Source of the DNA: QGNO01 sp964493125
GTDB lineage: Bacteria > Chloroflexota > Dehalococcoidia > Lucifugimonadales > QGNO01
NCBI GenBank assembly: GCA_964493125.1
Contig: CAZBMS010000004.1
Location: 1 to 56,960 of the forward strand
Direction: 5' to 3'
DNA length: 56,960 nucleotides
This document shows positions 9,493 to 18,133 of this stretch, piece by piece. The notes under the pieces were generated by a model. The model ran no database searches. It had not been told where the DNA came from and saw only the letters and a list, made by a program, of their open reading frames with translations. Both the position numbers and the translations under genes were made by a program. Position 1 is the stretch's first letter. Each line of letters opens with the position of its first letter.

Positions 9493-10290
9493 TTACCAAG
9501 GATGCTGCCGAAACCTACTGAAATCAGGGTCTCGTTTCTCTAGAAAGGCGTTCCCCCCTTCTTTACATTCGTCGGTAGTGTAATACAACGCCGTCGCACC
9601 ATGAGCAAGATTTTGTATACCATAAACGTGATCGGTGTCCGCATTAAAAGCATGTTTAAGAAATCTAAGAGCCGTAGGGCTCTTTGCCAATAGTTCCTGG
9701 GCCCAGGTGTCGACTGTTGATTCAAGTTCGGATTGCTTCACAACCGCGTTAACTAGACCCATAGCCAACGCTTCTTGCGCGGTGTAACGCCTGCATAAAT
9801 ACCAAATCTCTCTAGCCTTCTTCTCTCCAACCACACGCGCTAAGAAAATCGCACCAAATCCCGCGTCGAAGCTTCCGAATTTTGGTCCAATTTGACCAAA
9901 TATTGCTCTGTCTGATGCTATTGTAAAATCGGATATTACGTGAAGAACATGCCCGCCTCCAATAGCATATCCATCAACCATTGAAATCACGGGTTTAGGA
10001 ATTTCTCTCATCAACCTATGCAGATGTGTCACCTGTAGTCTTATCGCTCCTTCTTGATCCTGATATCCGCCTTCTCCTCTAGTTTTCACATCACCACCCG
10101 TACAGAAATTACCATTCTCCCCAGTCAACACTACTACACCTACTTGATTATCATCCCAAGCGTCTTGAAAAGCGTTCCGCATCTCATCAACTGTCTTGGG
10201 ACGAAAGGCATTAAGTACTTCAGGTCGATTAATCGAAACCTTTGCAACACCTTCATGTTTCGTGTAAATAATATCCTCGTATTCAAACAT
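9493..10290 (-). CDS. menB: 1,4-dihydroxy-2-naphthoyl-CoA synthase
   Basis: Crotonase-fold enzyme that cyclises o-succinylbenzoyl-CoA to DHNA-CoA. About 265 residues from ATG 10290, which has GGAGG at five bases; the upstream in-frame TTG is inside that ribosome site. The diagnostic MenB stretches are present: GGDVKTRG, AIGGGHVLHVISDFTIAS, GPKFGSFDAGFGAIFLARVVG and KAREIWYLCRRYTAQEALAMGLVN. These separate MenB from ordinary enoyl-CoA hydratases. It needs o-succinylbenzoyl-CoA, yet no menE is seen in the block. Confidence 0.95.
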   Translation of the reverse strand: MFEYEDIIYTKHEGVAKVSINRPEVLNAFRPKTVDEMRNAFQDAWDDNQVGVVVLTGENGNFCTGGDVKTRGEGGYQDQEGAIRLQVTHLHRLMREIPKPVISMVDGYAIGGGHVLHVISDFTIASDRAIFGQIGPKFGSFDAGFGAIFLARVVGEKKAREIWYLCRRYTAQEALAMGLVNAVVKQSELESTVDTWAQELLAKSPTALRFLKHAFNADTDHVYGIQNLAHGATALYYTTDECKEGGNAFLEKRDPDFSRFRQHPW

Positions 10291-10308
10291 CTTATCCTCC
10301 AACGTTAA

Positions 10309-11502
10309 TTATATTGCTCCTATATCTTTCAACCTTTGAATGTCATTATCAGACATACCAACCGATTCTCTCAGTATCTCTAGGGTATGCTCGCCCAACA
10401 AAGGAGATGGACCAGCTGGTCCCGTCTCATAATCTCCGAACTTAAACGGTGAGTTTGCAACCCACCAATCCCCTTGAGACTGCTCAGGGATTTTCGCGAT
10501 CATCCCTCTATGTTTCACCTGAGGATGATTGGCAACAGCAGCTATGTCATTAACAGGCCCACACGGAATGCCCGCCTGCGTCAATAAGTCCAGCCAGTAA
10601 TCCGCATTCCCGTTACTAAATATTTTCTCCAAGAGTGGAACCAAATCTTCATAATTGTCCATCCTACCTCTATTGCCTTGAAAACGTTCGTCTTTTGCCA
10701 AATCATGTTCATTTATAGCCTCGCAAAAACGATGCCAAACAGATGGATCATCAGTAAGAATCGCTATAACGAAATCACGATCCTTTGCCTTAAAAATCTG
10801 GAACGGAGCCGCAACCGGATGGCGGGCACCGATCGGGCCTGGAACGTCTCCTGTAGCAAAATATCTTGACAGGGCATTTTCCACCATCATTATCTGACAA
10901 TCTAACATCGACATGTCTATATACTGTCCTAACCCATTATTCCCACGCTGATAAAGGGCAGAAACTATGGCAAGCGCCGTAAATATCCCAGCTACACTGT
11001 CGCCTAACGAAACACCAGGTCGAACAAGTGATCCGTCTGGCTGACCAGTCAAACTAATTAAGCCTCCCATCGCCTGGACGACTATATCCAATGCAGGTCT
11101 CTGCGCCTCTGGACCATCTTGCCCGAAACCCGAAATTGAAGCGTATATTAGCTTAGGGTAATCCCCTCTGATATTTTCGTAATCCAAGCCAAATCTCTCC
11201 ATAGTTCCAGGCACAAAGTTTTCAACCAAGACATCTGATTCTGCAAGTAGAGACCTGACAACTTGCTTGCCCTCTTCTGAAAACAGGTTTATCGTTATAC
11301 TTTTCTTGCCTCGATTGATGCTTATGAAATATGCAGCTTGGCCACCAACTAGAGGCCCCAGATTCCTGGCAGTATCACCCATTCCAGGTCGCTCCACCTT
11401 TATAATGTCCGCACCTAAATCTGACAAAAGCATTGTGCAAAACGGACCAGATAGGAGTCTGGTCAAATCTAAAACTTTGATACCACTTAAAGGTCCTTCC
11501 AT
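10309..11502 (-). CDS. CaiB/BaiF class III CoA-transferase in men operon
   Basis: Family III CoA-transferase of 397 residues from ATG 11502 (GGAGG upstream). N-terminal GIKVLDLTRLLSGPFCTMLLSDLGADIIKVE, then YFISINRGKKSITINL, the expected catalytic Asp in PALDIVVQAMGG (about residue 139), and GQYIDMSMLDCQI. These enzymes move CoA from one acyl group (often succinyl-CoA) to a carboxylic acid through a covalent Asp-acyl intermediate. It lies 18 bases before menB and next to menC, where menE is usually found, and menE is absent from the block. Inference: it may activate o-succinylbenzoate. An unrelated CoA transfer reaction remains possible. Confidence 0.88.
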   Translation of the reverse strand: MEGPLSGIKVLDLTRLLSGPFCTMLLSDLGADIIKVERPGMGDTARNLGPLVGGQAAYFISINRGKKSITINLFSEEGKQVVRSLLAESDVLVENFVPGTMERFGLDYENIRGDYPKLIYASISGFGQDGPEAQRPALDIVVQAMGGLISLTGQPDGSLVRPGVSLGDSVAGIFTALAIVSALYQRGNNGLGQYIDMSMLDCQIMMVENALSRYFATGDVPGPIGARHPVAAPFQIFKAKDRDFVIAILTDDPSVWHRFCEAINEHDLAKDERFQGNRGRMDNYEDLVPLLEKIFSNGNADYWLDLLTQAGIPCGPVNDIAAVANHPQVKHRGMIAKIPEQSQGDWWVANSPFKFGDYETGPAGPSPLLGEHTLEILRESVGMSDNDIQRLKDIGAI

Positions 11503-11529
11503 GCGATTCCTCCAATATTCGGTGATTTT

Positions 11530-12636
11530 ATGAAAATCGAACAAGTCTCTTGGCGAGGGTTTGGAATACCGTTCAACAACCCGTATTCAACCGCACATGG
11601 CAGTGCAATTGTCCGGTACGGAATGTTAATTTTCTTGCGAGCAAGTGATGGCACTACAGGGGTGGGTGAGGCTTCACCAATAGGGCCAGGAAGCCTCAGT
11701 GAAATTACAAGTGCAGGTAGATACCTCGAGAAATTCTCAGCAAATTTGTTGAACCAACAATTACCTTTTTCGAGTGTTGATTTGGCTAATAATTCTGAAA
11801 TTCCTTCCACGATAAGATTCGGAGTTGAAACAGCAGTAGCAGATTTGTTTGGTAAGTTACTCGGACGCAATATTAGCCAAGATACGATTAGTAAAATGCC
11901 AGCATTACCTGTAAATGCTCTCATCGCCTCTGCCTCTGCTAAGCAAGCCGCATATGAAGCCAACCTCGCATTCGAGGCAGGTTTCGAAACTATAAAGCTG
12001 AAAGTGGGACAAGGAACTATAAAACAAGATGAAGCCCTATTATCAGGAGTACGGGATGCAATACCCAGTGATGTTAAGATCAGAATAGACGCTAACCAAA
12101 CTTGGAACATCAACGAATCCATTAGGCGCCTGAACAAACTGTCCTCATATAACATCGAATACGTCGAGGATCCAGTAGCTCCCACCTGTTTGGAAGATAT
12201 GCACAAGCTGAAGCAATCAGTCTCAGTTCCAATAGCGGTGGACGAGGCCTTAGAAAACCGTTCAATTGAGTCTATTTTGAAAGTAGCCAAAAACGCAGAC
12301 ATTATAGTCATCAAAGCTGGACGGCTTGGCGGAATCCAACCTTCACTCAAACTGATGCAATTAGCACAGGATTTAGGAAAAGGAGTGGTAGTTACTTCGT
12401 CCCTCGAATCCGGTGTAGGGGTCACAACAAGCGCACATTTATGTACCAACTTAAGTGAACACACTTTCGCCCACGGCTTGGGCACTACTCCACTGTTAGA
12501 AAGCGATCTGCTATCAGCATCGGCCTCCCCGTCGCAGGGTAATTTCATAATTCCAACAGGACCTGGATTAGGTATATCAATAGACGGTGGACTACTTGAT
12601 AAATTTAGCCTCGGCCCCCAAGGTAATGTCACTTAG
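11530..12636 (+). CDS. menC: o-Succinylbenzoate synthase (enolase superfamily)
   Basis: 368-residue muconate-lactonising subgroup member. It shows the acid/base KLKVGQ, the three metal-ligand regions RIDANQTW, YVEDPV and PIAVDEAL, and the second lysine in VIKAGRLGGI. MenC and dipeptide epimerases share these residues; KAGRLGG and the men context favour MenC. It is the only men gene on the + strand: it diverges from the CoA-transferase with 27 bases between start codons and its stop overlaps the menH stop by eight bases. A read-through men transcript would be fully antisense to it. Confidence 0.82.
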   Translation: MKIEQVSWRGFGIPFNNPYSTAHGSAIVRYGMLIFLRASDGTTGVGEASPIGPGSLSEITSAGRYLEKFSANLLNQQLPFSSVDLANNSEIPSTIRFGVETAVADLFGKLLGRNISQDTISKMPALPVNALIASASAKQAAYEANLAFEAGFETIKLKVGQGTIKQDEALLSGVRDAIPSDVKIRIDANQTWNINESIRRLNKLSSYNIEYVEDPVAPTCLEDMHKLKQSVSVPIAVDEALENRSIESILKVAKNADIIVIKAGRLGGIQPSLKLMQLAQDLGKGVVVTSSLESGVGVTTSAHLCTNLSEHTFAHGLGTTPLLESDLLSASASPSQGNFIIPTGPGLGISIDGGLLDKFSLGPQGNVT

Positions 12637-13471
12637 TCGCCTCATGGTGCAAATTTTCCTTTAGGAATTTGAAAACCAATTCGTCAAATCTATTGGGTTG
12701 CTCCAAATGGATACAGTGTCCAGACTGACTAATCACTTCCAAACTACAGTTACTTATATTGCTATGCATTTCAGTCGCTATTTGCAAAAATTTTCCATCT
12801 TCTGCACCAGCCAATAGAAGTGTCGGGATATTGATCTCTCCAAGCCTACCGTAATACTGTGGCTGCACCCCAGACCCGATACCTCTCAAGCTATTAGCCA
12901 AACCTATCGCCATGTTCTGAAGTCTCTGAGCTCTCAGCTGTCTCCGAACGAGCTTGGACAATCTATTCTGACTAACCCACATAGGTAGTTCTTCCCAATA
13001 GTTCACAAATTCGATAACTCCCTTCTGTTCTATCCAATTAGCCAATATATGATCATCCTCGGAACGCTGTGCCCGCTCTACAAGTTCAGATATCCCAGGG
13101 GACGCACTTTCCAAAACCAAAGCGGCAGAACGATCAGGTATTGCTAACGTAGCACCTAGTGCAATACGTCCACCAAGTGAATATCCAATCCATGCAACCT
13201 GCTCAAGTTCTAGATAATCTAGCAATTCTTCGAGAGCTTTCACATGGATTTCCATAGTGTAAAAGTCACTACTGTCAGGGGAGTCAGATTCTCCGTGTCC
13301 GGGTAGATCTACAGTTACAATCTTGTAATGCTTACTTGCTGAGTCTACAAAAGCACGCCAAGTTCCTTGATCCCCAGTAAACCCATGTAGGGCTATCAAA
13401 GGAAATCCAGAACCGACCTGACTAAAATTGAGACATGCTCCTCCGAGAGCATTGACCGATAAGCGACTCAA
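12629..13471 (-). CDS. menH: Alpha/beta hydrolase, SHCHC synthase-type (MenH)
   Basis: Expected to eliminate pyruvate from SEPHCHC in menaquinone synthesis. Alpha/beta-hydrolase fold with ALHGFTGDQGTW (oxyanion region), VDLPGHGESDSP, the nucleophile elbow GYSLGGRIAL, the Asp in LLAGAEDGKF and the His in SGHCIHLEQP. I prefer TTG 13471 (GGAG seven bases upstream), giving MSRLSVNALGG and about 280 residues; a GTG at 13516 adds 15 unlikely residues. Sits directly after menD on the same strand. Confidence 0.85.
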   Translation of the reverse strand: MSRLSVNALGGACLNFSQVGSGFPLIALHGFTGDQGTWRAFVDSASKHYKIVTVDLPGHGESDSPDSSDFYTMEIHVKALEELLDYLELEQVAWIGYSLGGRIALGATLAIPDRSAALVLESASPGISELVERAQRSEDDHILANWIEQKGVIEFVNYWEELPMWVSQNRLSKLVRRQLRAQRLQNMAIGLANSLRGIGSGVQPQYYGRLGEINIPTLLLAGAEDGKFLQIATEMHSNISNCSLEVISQSGHCIHLEQPNRFDELVFKFLKENLHHEATK

Positions 13472-13534
13472 ATCAGAACTCCAGAATAGGTTCAAATAAA
13501 GGTAGGCACAATTCACCTGAGCATAATGGGAATT

Positions 13535-15334
13535 TCATAGTGCAGAATACAAATCCTTTTGGGTTTTTACTGTCTTCGAAATAGCGTTCCAAACTTCACT
13601 GTGCAATTCAACGTTATCTGCCCGGTCGCCGGGGATCTCTATCAAAAATACTCCCTCATTAGAAAGACTTTCATTAATTGCTTTGTCAAAAGAGTCCCAG
13701 TCTTGTATGAATGAGTAATTCAAACCGTACATATCGGCCGCCGACTTGAACTTTAGGCCATGTGGCGTACCAAAATATTCTTCAAAAAAATCTTCGTGGG
13801 CTGCTTGAGGCAGAAAAGAAAATATTCCACCACCGTTGTTATTCAATACCACAACCGTAGCATTCAATGCATGTAATTTTGAGACCAATAGACCATTCAT
13901 ATCGTGGTATAAAGATATATCCCCTATCACAAGAATGACTTTTTTTGTGCCTGAAGCAGCAATTCCCAACGCTGAAGACACTACTCCGTCGATACCACTA
14001 GAACCACGATTTGCAAAGAAATTAACAGACTTAGACGATGTAGGGTAAAAAGTATCCAAGTCACGAACTGGCATGCTGTTACCAGCAAAAAGTACGGTGT
14101 CATCATCCATTAGGTTTGATAATCTTGAAAATACCTTACCTTCAAACATGCCGTCATATGAATCTAACTTCCGAGCGATTGCTTGCCGCACTGCCAAATT
14201 TGACTGCGTCCACCATTCACTCCATTTACTGCTCTCCCGTTCCTTATTAATCAAAGGAGTCAAGGCTTCGCAGAAGCTTAAAGGTGAAACATTGAAAAAT
14301 TGAGATACAATCCGAAATGGATCGCGCCAATTCTCACTTTCATCAACCAAAACTTGATACGCATTCTTATGTTTTTCTAAGTATTGGGTTAGGGCTTTAG
14401 AAACTGGCAAAGGTCCAAATCTTATTATCAAATCTGGGGAGGCAAGTGTAGACAAATCGTCGTCCCGTAAGTAAGCATCGTAAGTGTCTAACACCATTGA
14501 CCTATCATGCGAACCAACACGGACACCAGAAAGCGCGTCTGCAAATATGGGATATTTCAATTTACTGGCCAATTTGGTTATCGAATTTGCAAAACCTGTC
14601 TGATAATTCGGACCACAGACGATTAGACCATGCTCAATCTGATTAATATGACTAACCAACGCTTTCAAATCATTTATATTCGGAGTTTTTCCGTTTACTG
14701 AATTCAATACAAAGGGATTGCCGTTAGCACGCCCGTGCCACATCTCGAAGTCGTATTCTGAAATCTGTTCAGGGAAATCAGATAAGGATATTGAAGGTTC
14801 AAGGGGTTCTCGGAATGGGAAATTGACGTGGACTGGACCTTCAGGAGACCCACTAGAGGTCGCATAAACCTTACATGCTAAGGTTCTTATGTAAGCCATA
14901 GAATCTGTAGTAACTTCGTTAGACTCAGCATTTACGAAAAGCTTTACATGATCTCCATATATGCGGGTCTGGTCGATCGTTTGCAATGCTCCTGAATTGA
15001 CCAATTCTTGAGGTCTGTCAGCAGTCAAAACAATTAAAGGAATGAGCCCGTACCTAGCCTCAGCTACAGCCGGTAAAAAATTCGCACTAGCAGTTCCAGA
15101 AGAACACACTATTGCTACAGGCCTCCCAGCATTTCTAGCCATTCCAAGTGCAAAAAAACCTGCTGAACGTTCATCAAGATGAATCCATTTTCTTATGCCA
15201 GGGTGACGAGCAAACGAAATCGCTAGAGGAGATGACCGAGAGCCAGGGCATATGCAGACATCCCGTAATCCACTACGTGCCAACTCATCTACAAACGACC
15301 CTGCAAAAGCATAATTTCGGTTTTCGAACTTCAC
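13535..15334 (-). CDS. menD: SEPHCHC synthase (MenD)
   Basis: Thiamine-diphosphate enzyme joining 2-oxoglutarate and isochorismate, about 599 residues. N-terminal PYR domain with ICPGSRSSPLAISFARH, HLDERSAGFFALGMA and SSGTASANFLPAVAEA; a middle domain; and the C-terminal PP domain with GDISLYHDMNGL and NNNGGGIFSFLPQA, the ThDP-Mg2+ motif. GTG 15334 is chosen because GGAGGGAG lies about eight bases upstream and the conserved FVDELARSG begins shortly after. The menF stop is one base upstream, so coupling is near certain. Confidence 0.95.
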   Translation of the reverse strand: MKFENRNYAFAGSFVDELARSGLRDVCICPGSRSSPLAISFARHPGIRKWIHLDERSAGFFALGMARNAGRPVAIVCSSGTASANFLPAVAEARYGLIPLIVLTADRPQELVNSGALQTIDQTRIYGDHVKLFVNAESNEVTTDSMAYIRTLACKVYATSSGSPEGPVHVNFPFREPLEPSISLSDFPEQISEYDFEMWHGRANGNPFVLNSVNGKTPNINDLKALVSHINQIEHGLIVCGPNYQTGFANSITKLASKLKYPIFADALSGVRVGSHDRSMVLDTYDAYLRDDDLSTLASPDLIIRFGPLPVSKALTQYLEKHKNAYQVLVDESENWRDPFRIVSQFFNVSPLSFCEALTPLINKERESSKWSEWWTQSNLAVRQAIARKLDSYDGMFEGKVFSRLSNLMDDDTVLFAGNSMPVRDLDTFYPTSSKSVNFFANRGSSGIDGVVSSALGIAASGTKKVILVIGDISLYHDMNGLLVSKLHALNATVVVLNNNGGGIFSFLPQAAHEDFFEEYFGTPHGLKFKSAADMYGLNYSFIQDWDSFDKAINESLSNEGVFLIEIPGDRADNVELHSEVWNAISKTVKTQKDLYSAL

Positions 15335-15335
15335 C

Positions 15336-16757
15336 CTATCTCCCTCCAAGAGCACTAAGTAAGGGCTGAAACTTTAGATCCGTCTCCTGGAATTCTTTTC
15401 TAATATCGGATCCTTTTATGATTCCAGCACCAGCAAAAAGGGTGGCTTGATTACCTCTAATCAAAGCTGATCTTATTGCAACACTAAACTCACCATCACC
15501 TTTATCGTCAATCCAACCAACCGGCGCAGCATACCAACCCCTATCACCCTCAAGATTTCGTATAATGTTCAAGGCGGTATTGCTAGGTACCCCTCCCAAA
15601 GCTGCAGTTGGATGCAACATATCAACAAGGTCCAAAATGCCTACATTATGTTTCGTTCGACCTGTGAAAGAAGTGCGTAAATGTTGAACATTCCTTAGCT
15701 TGATCACACTGGGTTCTAGATCCCAATCAAGCTTTTTACAATTTTCTCTTAGTACCTCTATCAACATATCCACTACCACTTGGTGTTCGCGGCGTTCTTT
15801 ATCACTCACCAATAAGGCCTTAGCCAACAATTCGTCTTCCTCACTATTTATCCCTCTTTTAACTGTCCCAGCCAAACATGAAATATCTACAATTCCACTC
15901 TTCAAGCTAATTAGGGCCTCAGGAGTCGCGCCAATGAAGCAAGATCCGGCTGTTGCATGTGCAAAAACACAACATTCTGGATAATCCTGTACAAGATTCT
16001 GGAGTCCTGCTTCAGCTGAAAAATCACCGTCCCCGATAAGTACCTTCCGACGTGCCAAGACAACTTTACTTAACAGACCATTATCGATTGAATTCAAAGC
16101 ATGTTCTAACCAACTTTTCCATTCATCATATGAACCAGAATTAGATTCAACGATTAGCGGCTGAGTATACTTTACAGACTCAGCTTGGCACAAAAATTCA
16201 ATTTCGGAAATCAAAGTCTGAGCTTTTTTACTTGGATCAGTTTCATGAGTAGTCAACAAATTCACTGTTACCCAGGTCTCCCCATTTGAAAACGTAAACA
16301 AAAATTTAGGTAAAACGAATCTGGCATCATGGAAACCTGACCAAGCATTCGATTGTTGGATACTAGTATCAAACCGTGTGCCACCAATAAAAACTGGCCC
16401 TTTCAAAAAATCTCCGGTGCGCACAATTAGAGCCGACTCTAATAAGTGATTGTACTCATAATTGATGTCGGTAATAGGATCGTCAGAATTTGATAACAAT
16501 TCCTTAGCACAGCCTACTCCAACTAACCACATATTCTGGTCTGGCTTAGCCCAAAAAGTTCGCTCGGACTCAACTCCTCTGGCCATAGCAAAAATATCTA
16601 TAGGATCAATAGTGTCCGTAATAGAAAATGATACGCTAACCAATATAGTCTTATCTTCAGAATGAGCCGATTGTGAACCCCGCGAAATCACGTCTGTTAA
16701 TGTTTCTTTACAACTCTTCAACCCATTTAATTTCTTCAAAAAGTTTTGCACTACCAT
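15336..16757 (-). CDS. menF: Isochorismate synthase (MenF)
   Basis: Chorismate-utilising enzyme of 473 residues that makes isochorismate, the entry step of menaquinone synthesis. The C-terminal ADC/isochorismate-synthase domain shows SKVVLARRK, FIGATPEALISL, CLAGTVKRG, LHPTAALGGVP and GWYAAPVGWIDDKGDGEFSVAIRSAL, ending in AGAGIIKGSDIRKEFQET. The N-terminal half is weakly conserved, as usual. It follows the TetR gene by four bases and precedes menD by one base, making it the first enzyme of the operon. Confidence 0.94.
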   Translation of the reverse strand: MVVQNFLKKLNGLKSCKETLTDVISRGSQSAHSEDKTILVSVSFSITDTIDPIDIFAMARGVESERTFWAKPDQNMWLVGVGCAKELLSNSDDPITDINYEYNHLLESALIVRTGDFLKGPVFIGGTRFDTSIQQSNAWSGFHDARFVLPKFLFTFSNGETWVTVNLLTTHETDPSKKAQTLISEIEFLCQAESVKYTQPLIVESNSGSYDEWKSWLEHALNSIDNGLLSKVVLARRKVLIGDGDFSAEAGLQNLVQDYPECCVFAHATAGSCFIGATPEALISLKSGIVDISCLAGTVKRGINSEEDELLAKALLVSDKERREHQVVVDMLIEVLRENCKKLDWDLEPSVIKLRNVQHLRTSFTGRTKHNVGILDLVDMLHPTAALGGVPSNTALNIIRNLEGDRGWYAAPVGWIDDKGDGEFSVAIRSALIRGNQATLFAGAGIIKGSDIRKEFQETDLKFQPLLSALGGR

Positions 16758-16761
16758 AAAC

Positions 16762-17379
16762 CTAAGATATCTCTAAATATTGATTCGGCGCCCCTACACT
16801 TCTAAGCAAAGATAAAATCAGCGCATTAGTCGCATCGGTTAAAGGATTAGGTTGACCGACAATTAGCCATCTCATAATTATTTCGTAAACGGCTCCAAAC
16901 CACATATGGGAGAGCAATTCGGTGTCCTGGGGTTCGATTTGACCAACGGATATCGCATTATCCAACTCAACCTTTATGAAAGCAGCAAATTTTTCCCGCA
17001 TAGGCATAAATTTCATATCATTGGACTTGCCATGGCCGAGGACATTTATAAGGAGTACATGGGCTATCTTCCTTCTCTTAGAAAACGTACTTAGTAAAGA
17101 CCCGATTCCTGCGACAACTCTATCTAGAGGAGTTGGTTCATTTCTCACATTTTTTAGGGTCGAATCAATAAGTTTTTGACTCATACGATCCACAAGAGCC
17201 ATAACCATTTTCTCTTTGCTGCTGAAGTGAAAATAGAAACTCCCTTTCGAGGTACCTGACACATCTACTATTTCTTGCACCCCTGCCCCAGTGTAGCCGT
17301 GTTGGGCAAGTACGCTGACTGCAGCATCCAAGATTCGTTGCTTAGCATTTAGTGGATTGAGAGGGGATACTTTTACCAT
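16762..17379 (-). CDS. TetR-family repressor heading the men operon
   Basis: One-component regulator of about 205 residues. N-terminal helix-turn-helix: AKQRILDAAVSVLAQHGYTGAGVQEIVDVSGTSKGSFYFHFSSKEKMVMALVD (core TSKGSFYFHFSSKE), followed by a helical ligand domain that I cannot assign. I take ATG 17379 as the start, because the in-frame ATG at 17412 lies inside a likely -10 element and would not be on the mRNA. A palindromic operator lies between promoter and ATG. Only four bases separate it from menF, so it probably represses itself and the men genes. Confidence 0.85.
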   Translation of the reverse strand: MVKVSPLNPLNAKQRILDAAVSVLAQHGYTGAGVQEIVDVSGTSKGSFYFHFSSKEKMVMALVDRMSQKLIDSTLKNVRNEPTPLDRVVAGIGSLLSTFSKRRKIAHVLLINVLGHGKSNDMKFMPMREKFAAFIKVELDNAISVGQIEPQDTELLSHMWFGAVYEIIMRWLIVGQPNPLTDATNALILSLLRSVGAPNQYLEIS

Positions 17380-17383
17380 GTTT

Positions 17384-17399
17384 GACCGACCGGTTGGTC
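17384..17399. promoter_or_regulatory. Candidate TetR operator
   Basis: GACCGACCGGTTGGTC is a 16-base near-palindrome (two mismatches between arms) lying a few bases after the predicted transcription start and just before the TetR ATG at 17379. Size, symmetry and the GACC...GGTC arms are typical of TetR-family sites. Binding here would block the promoter and so the whole men operon. Not tested. Confidence 0.6.
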
Positions 17400-17410
17400 T
17401 ATTATTAAAC

Positions 17411-17439
17411 ATTGTCCAACAAGCGTATCAGTGTGTCAA
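17411..17439 (-). promoter_or_regulatory. Promoter of tetR-men operon
   Basis: On the minus strand TTGACA (17439-17434, perfect -35) is followed after exactly 17 bases by GACAAT (17416-17411, four of six -10 bases). The start point would be near 17404, leaving a leader of about 25 bases that holds the palindrome. The -10 box contains the upstream ATG at 17412, which argues that translation starts at 17379. Confidence 0.6.
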
Positions 17440-17510
17440 ATAAATCTGGGGCGAACTTTCTAAATTGTGCACTTAAGCAAACCTATTGGCTGCTCCCATT
17501 CCCAATTCAA

Positions 17511-17999
17511 TTAGCTTTCATGTGATATTGGAGGATCCTTGAGTAAACCTAATGCATGAGGAATAATTGGCATTAATATATCCAAGCACTCCTGTACTGC
17601 CCTAGGGCTACCAGGCATATTGATGATCAACGTATCCTTTCTTACTCCCGCAACCGAGCGACTCAAAGCGGAAAAGGGCGTTATGTCCATAGTCCGAATT
17701 CTCATAGCTTCTGGTATGCCGGGTACTTCTCGCTCAATTATAGACAAGGTCGCCTCAGGAGTAACATCTCTTTTAGTTAAACCCGTACCGCCTGTAGTTA
17801 CTATAAGATCAAGATTTTCTGTGTCTACCCAAGTTCGGAGAATGTCCTCAATGACATGCTTTTCATCTGGCACTACTTCATATTTTTCTACAACAAAGCC
17901 ATTCGAATAAAAAACATCCATGATAAGGGTACCACTCGAATCTGCACGAATACCGCGGGAACCCAAATCGCTTGTAGTCAGGACACCTAGTGTAGGCAT
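17511..17999 (-). CDS. moaB: Molybdopterin adenylyltransferase-like protein (MoaB/Mog)
   Basis: MoaB/Mog-fold protein of the molybdenum cofactor pathway, which activates molybdopterin by adenylylation. 162 residues from ATG 17999, the normal length; the frame stays open upstream to 18080 but those residues are not family-like. Motifs: GVLTTSDLGSRG, the MPT-binding TTGGTGLTKRDVTPEAT, and INMPGSPRAVQECLDIL. No other moa/moe gene is near. There is no ribosome site; promoter elements end about ten bases before the ATG, suggesting a leaderless message. MoaB and Mog cannot be told apart here. Confidence 0.85.
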   Translation of the reverse strand: MPTLGVLTTSDLGSRGIRADSSGTLIMDVFYSNGFVVEKYEVVPDEKHVIEDILRTWVDTENLDLIVTTGGTGLTKRDVTPEATLSIIEREVPGIPEAMRIRTMDITPFSALSRSVAGVRKDTLIINMPGSPRAVQECLDILMPIIPHALGLLKDPPISHES

Positions 18000-18008
18000 A
18001 TTGTCGCA

Positions 18009-18036
18009 ATCATAGCACAACTTAAGCATAGGCCAA
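18009..18036 (-). promoter_or_regulatory. Possible moaB promoter, leaderless transcript
   Basis: On the minus strand TTGGCC (18036-18031) and TATGAT (18014-18009) are separated by 16 bases. Initiation about seven bases after the -10 would fall at or within a few bases of ATG 17999, which has no Shine-Dalgarno sequence. This fits leaderless translation. Confidence 0.4.
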
Positions 18037-18133
18037 GAATAAATATAGAACAGATGTTCGCTTTTCGTACAATTAGGCATGTTTGATCAGGGGTTTTTAC
18101 TATTTTCAGCAATATCTATTGACAATTACGCCG

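Noticed and set aside
11487..12632. Stop-free 381-codon frame antisense to menC
   Set aside because: It spans almost exactly menC, is rich in Ser, Pro and Leu with no family motif, has no ribosome site, and menC on the other strand has all enolase-superfamily motifs.
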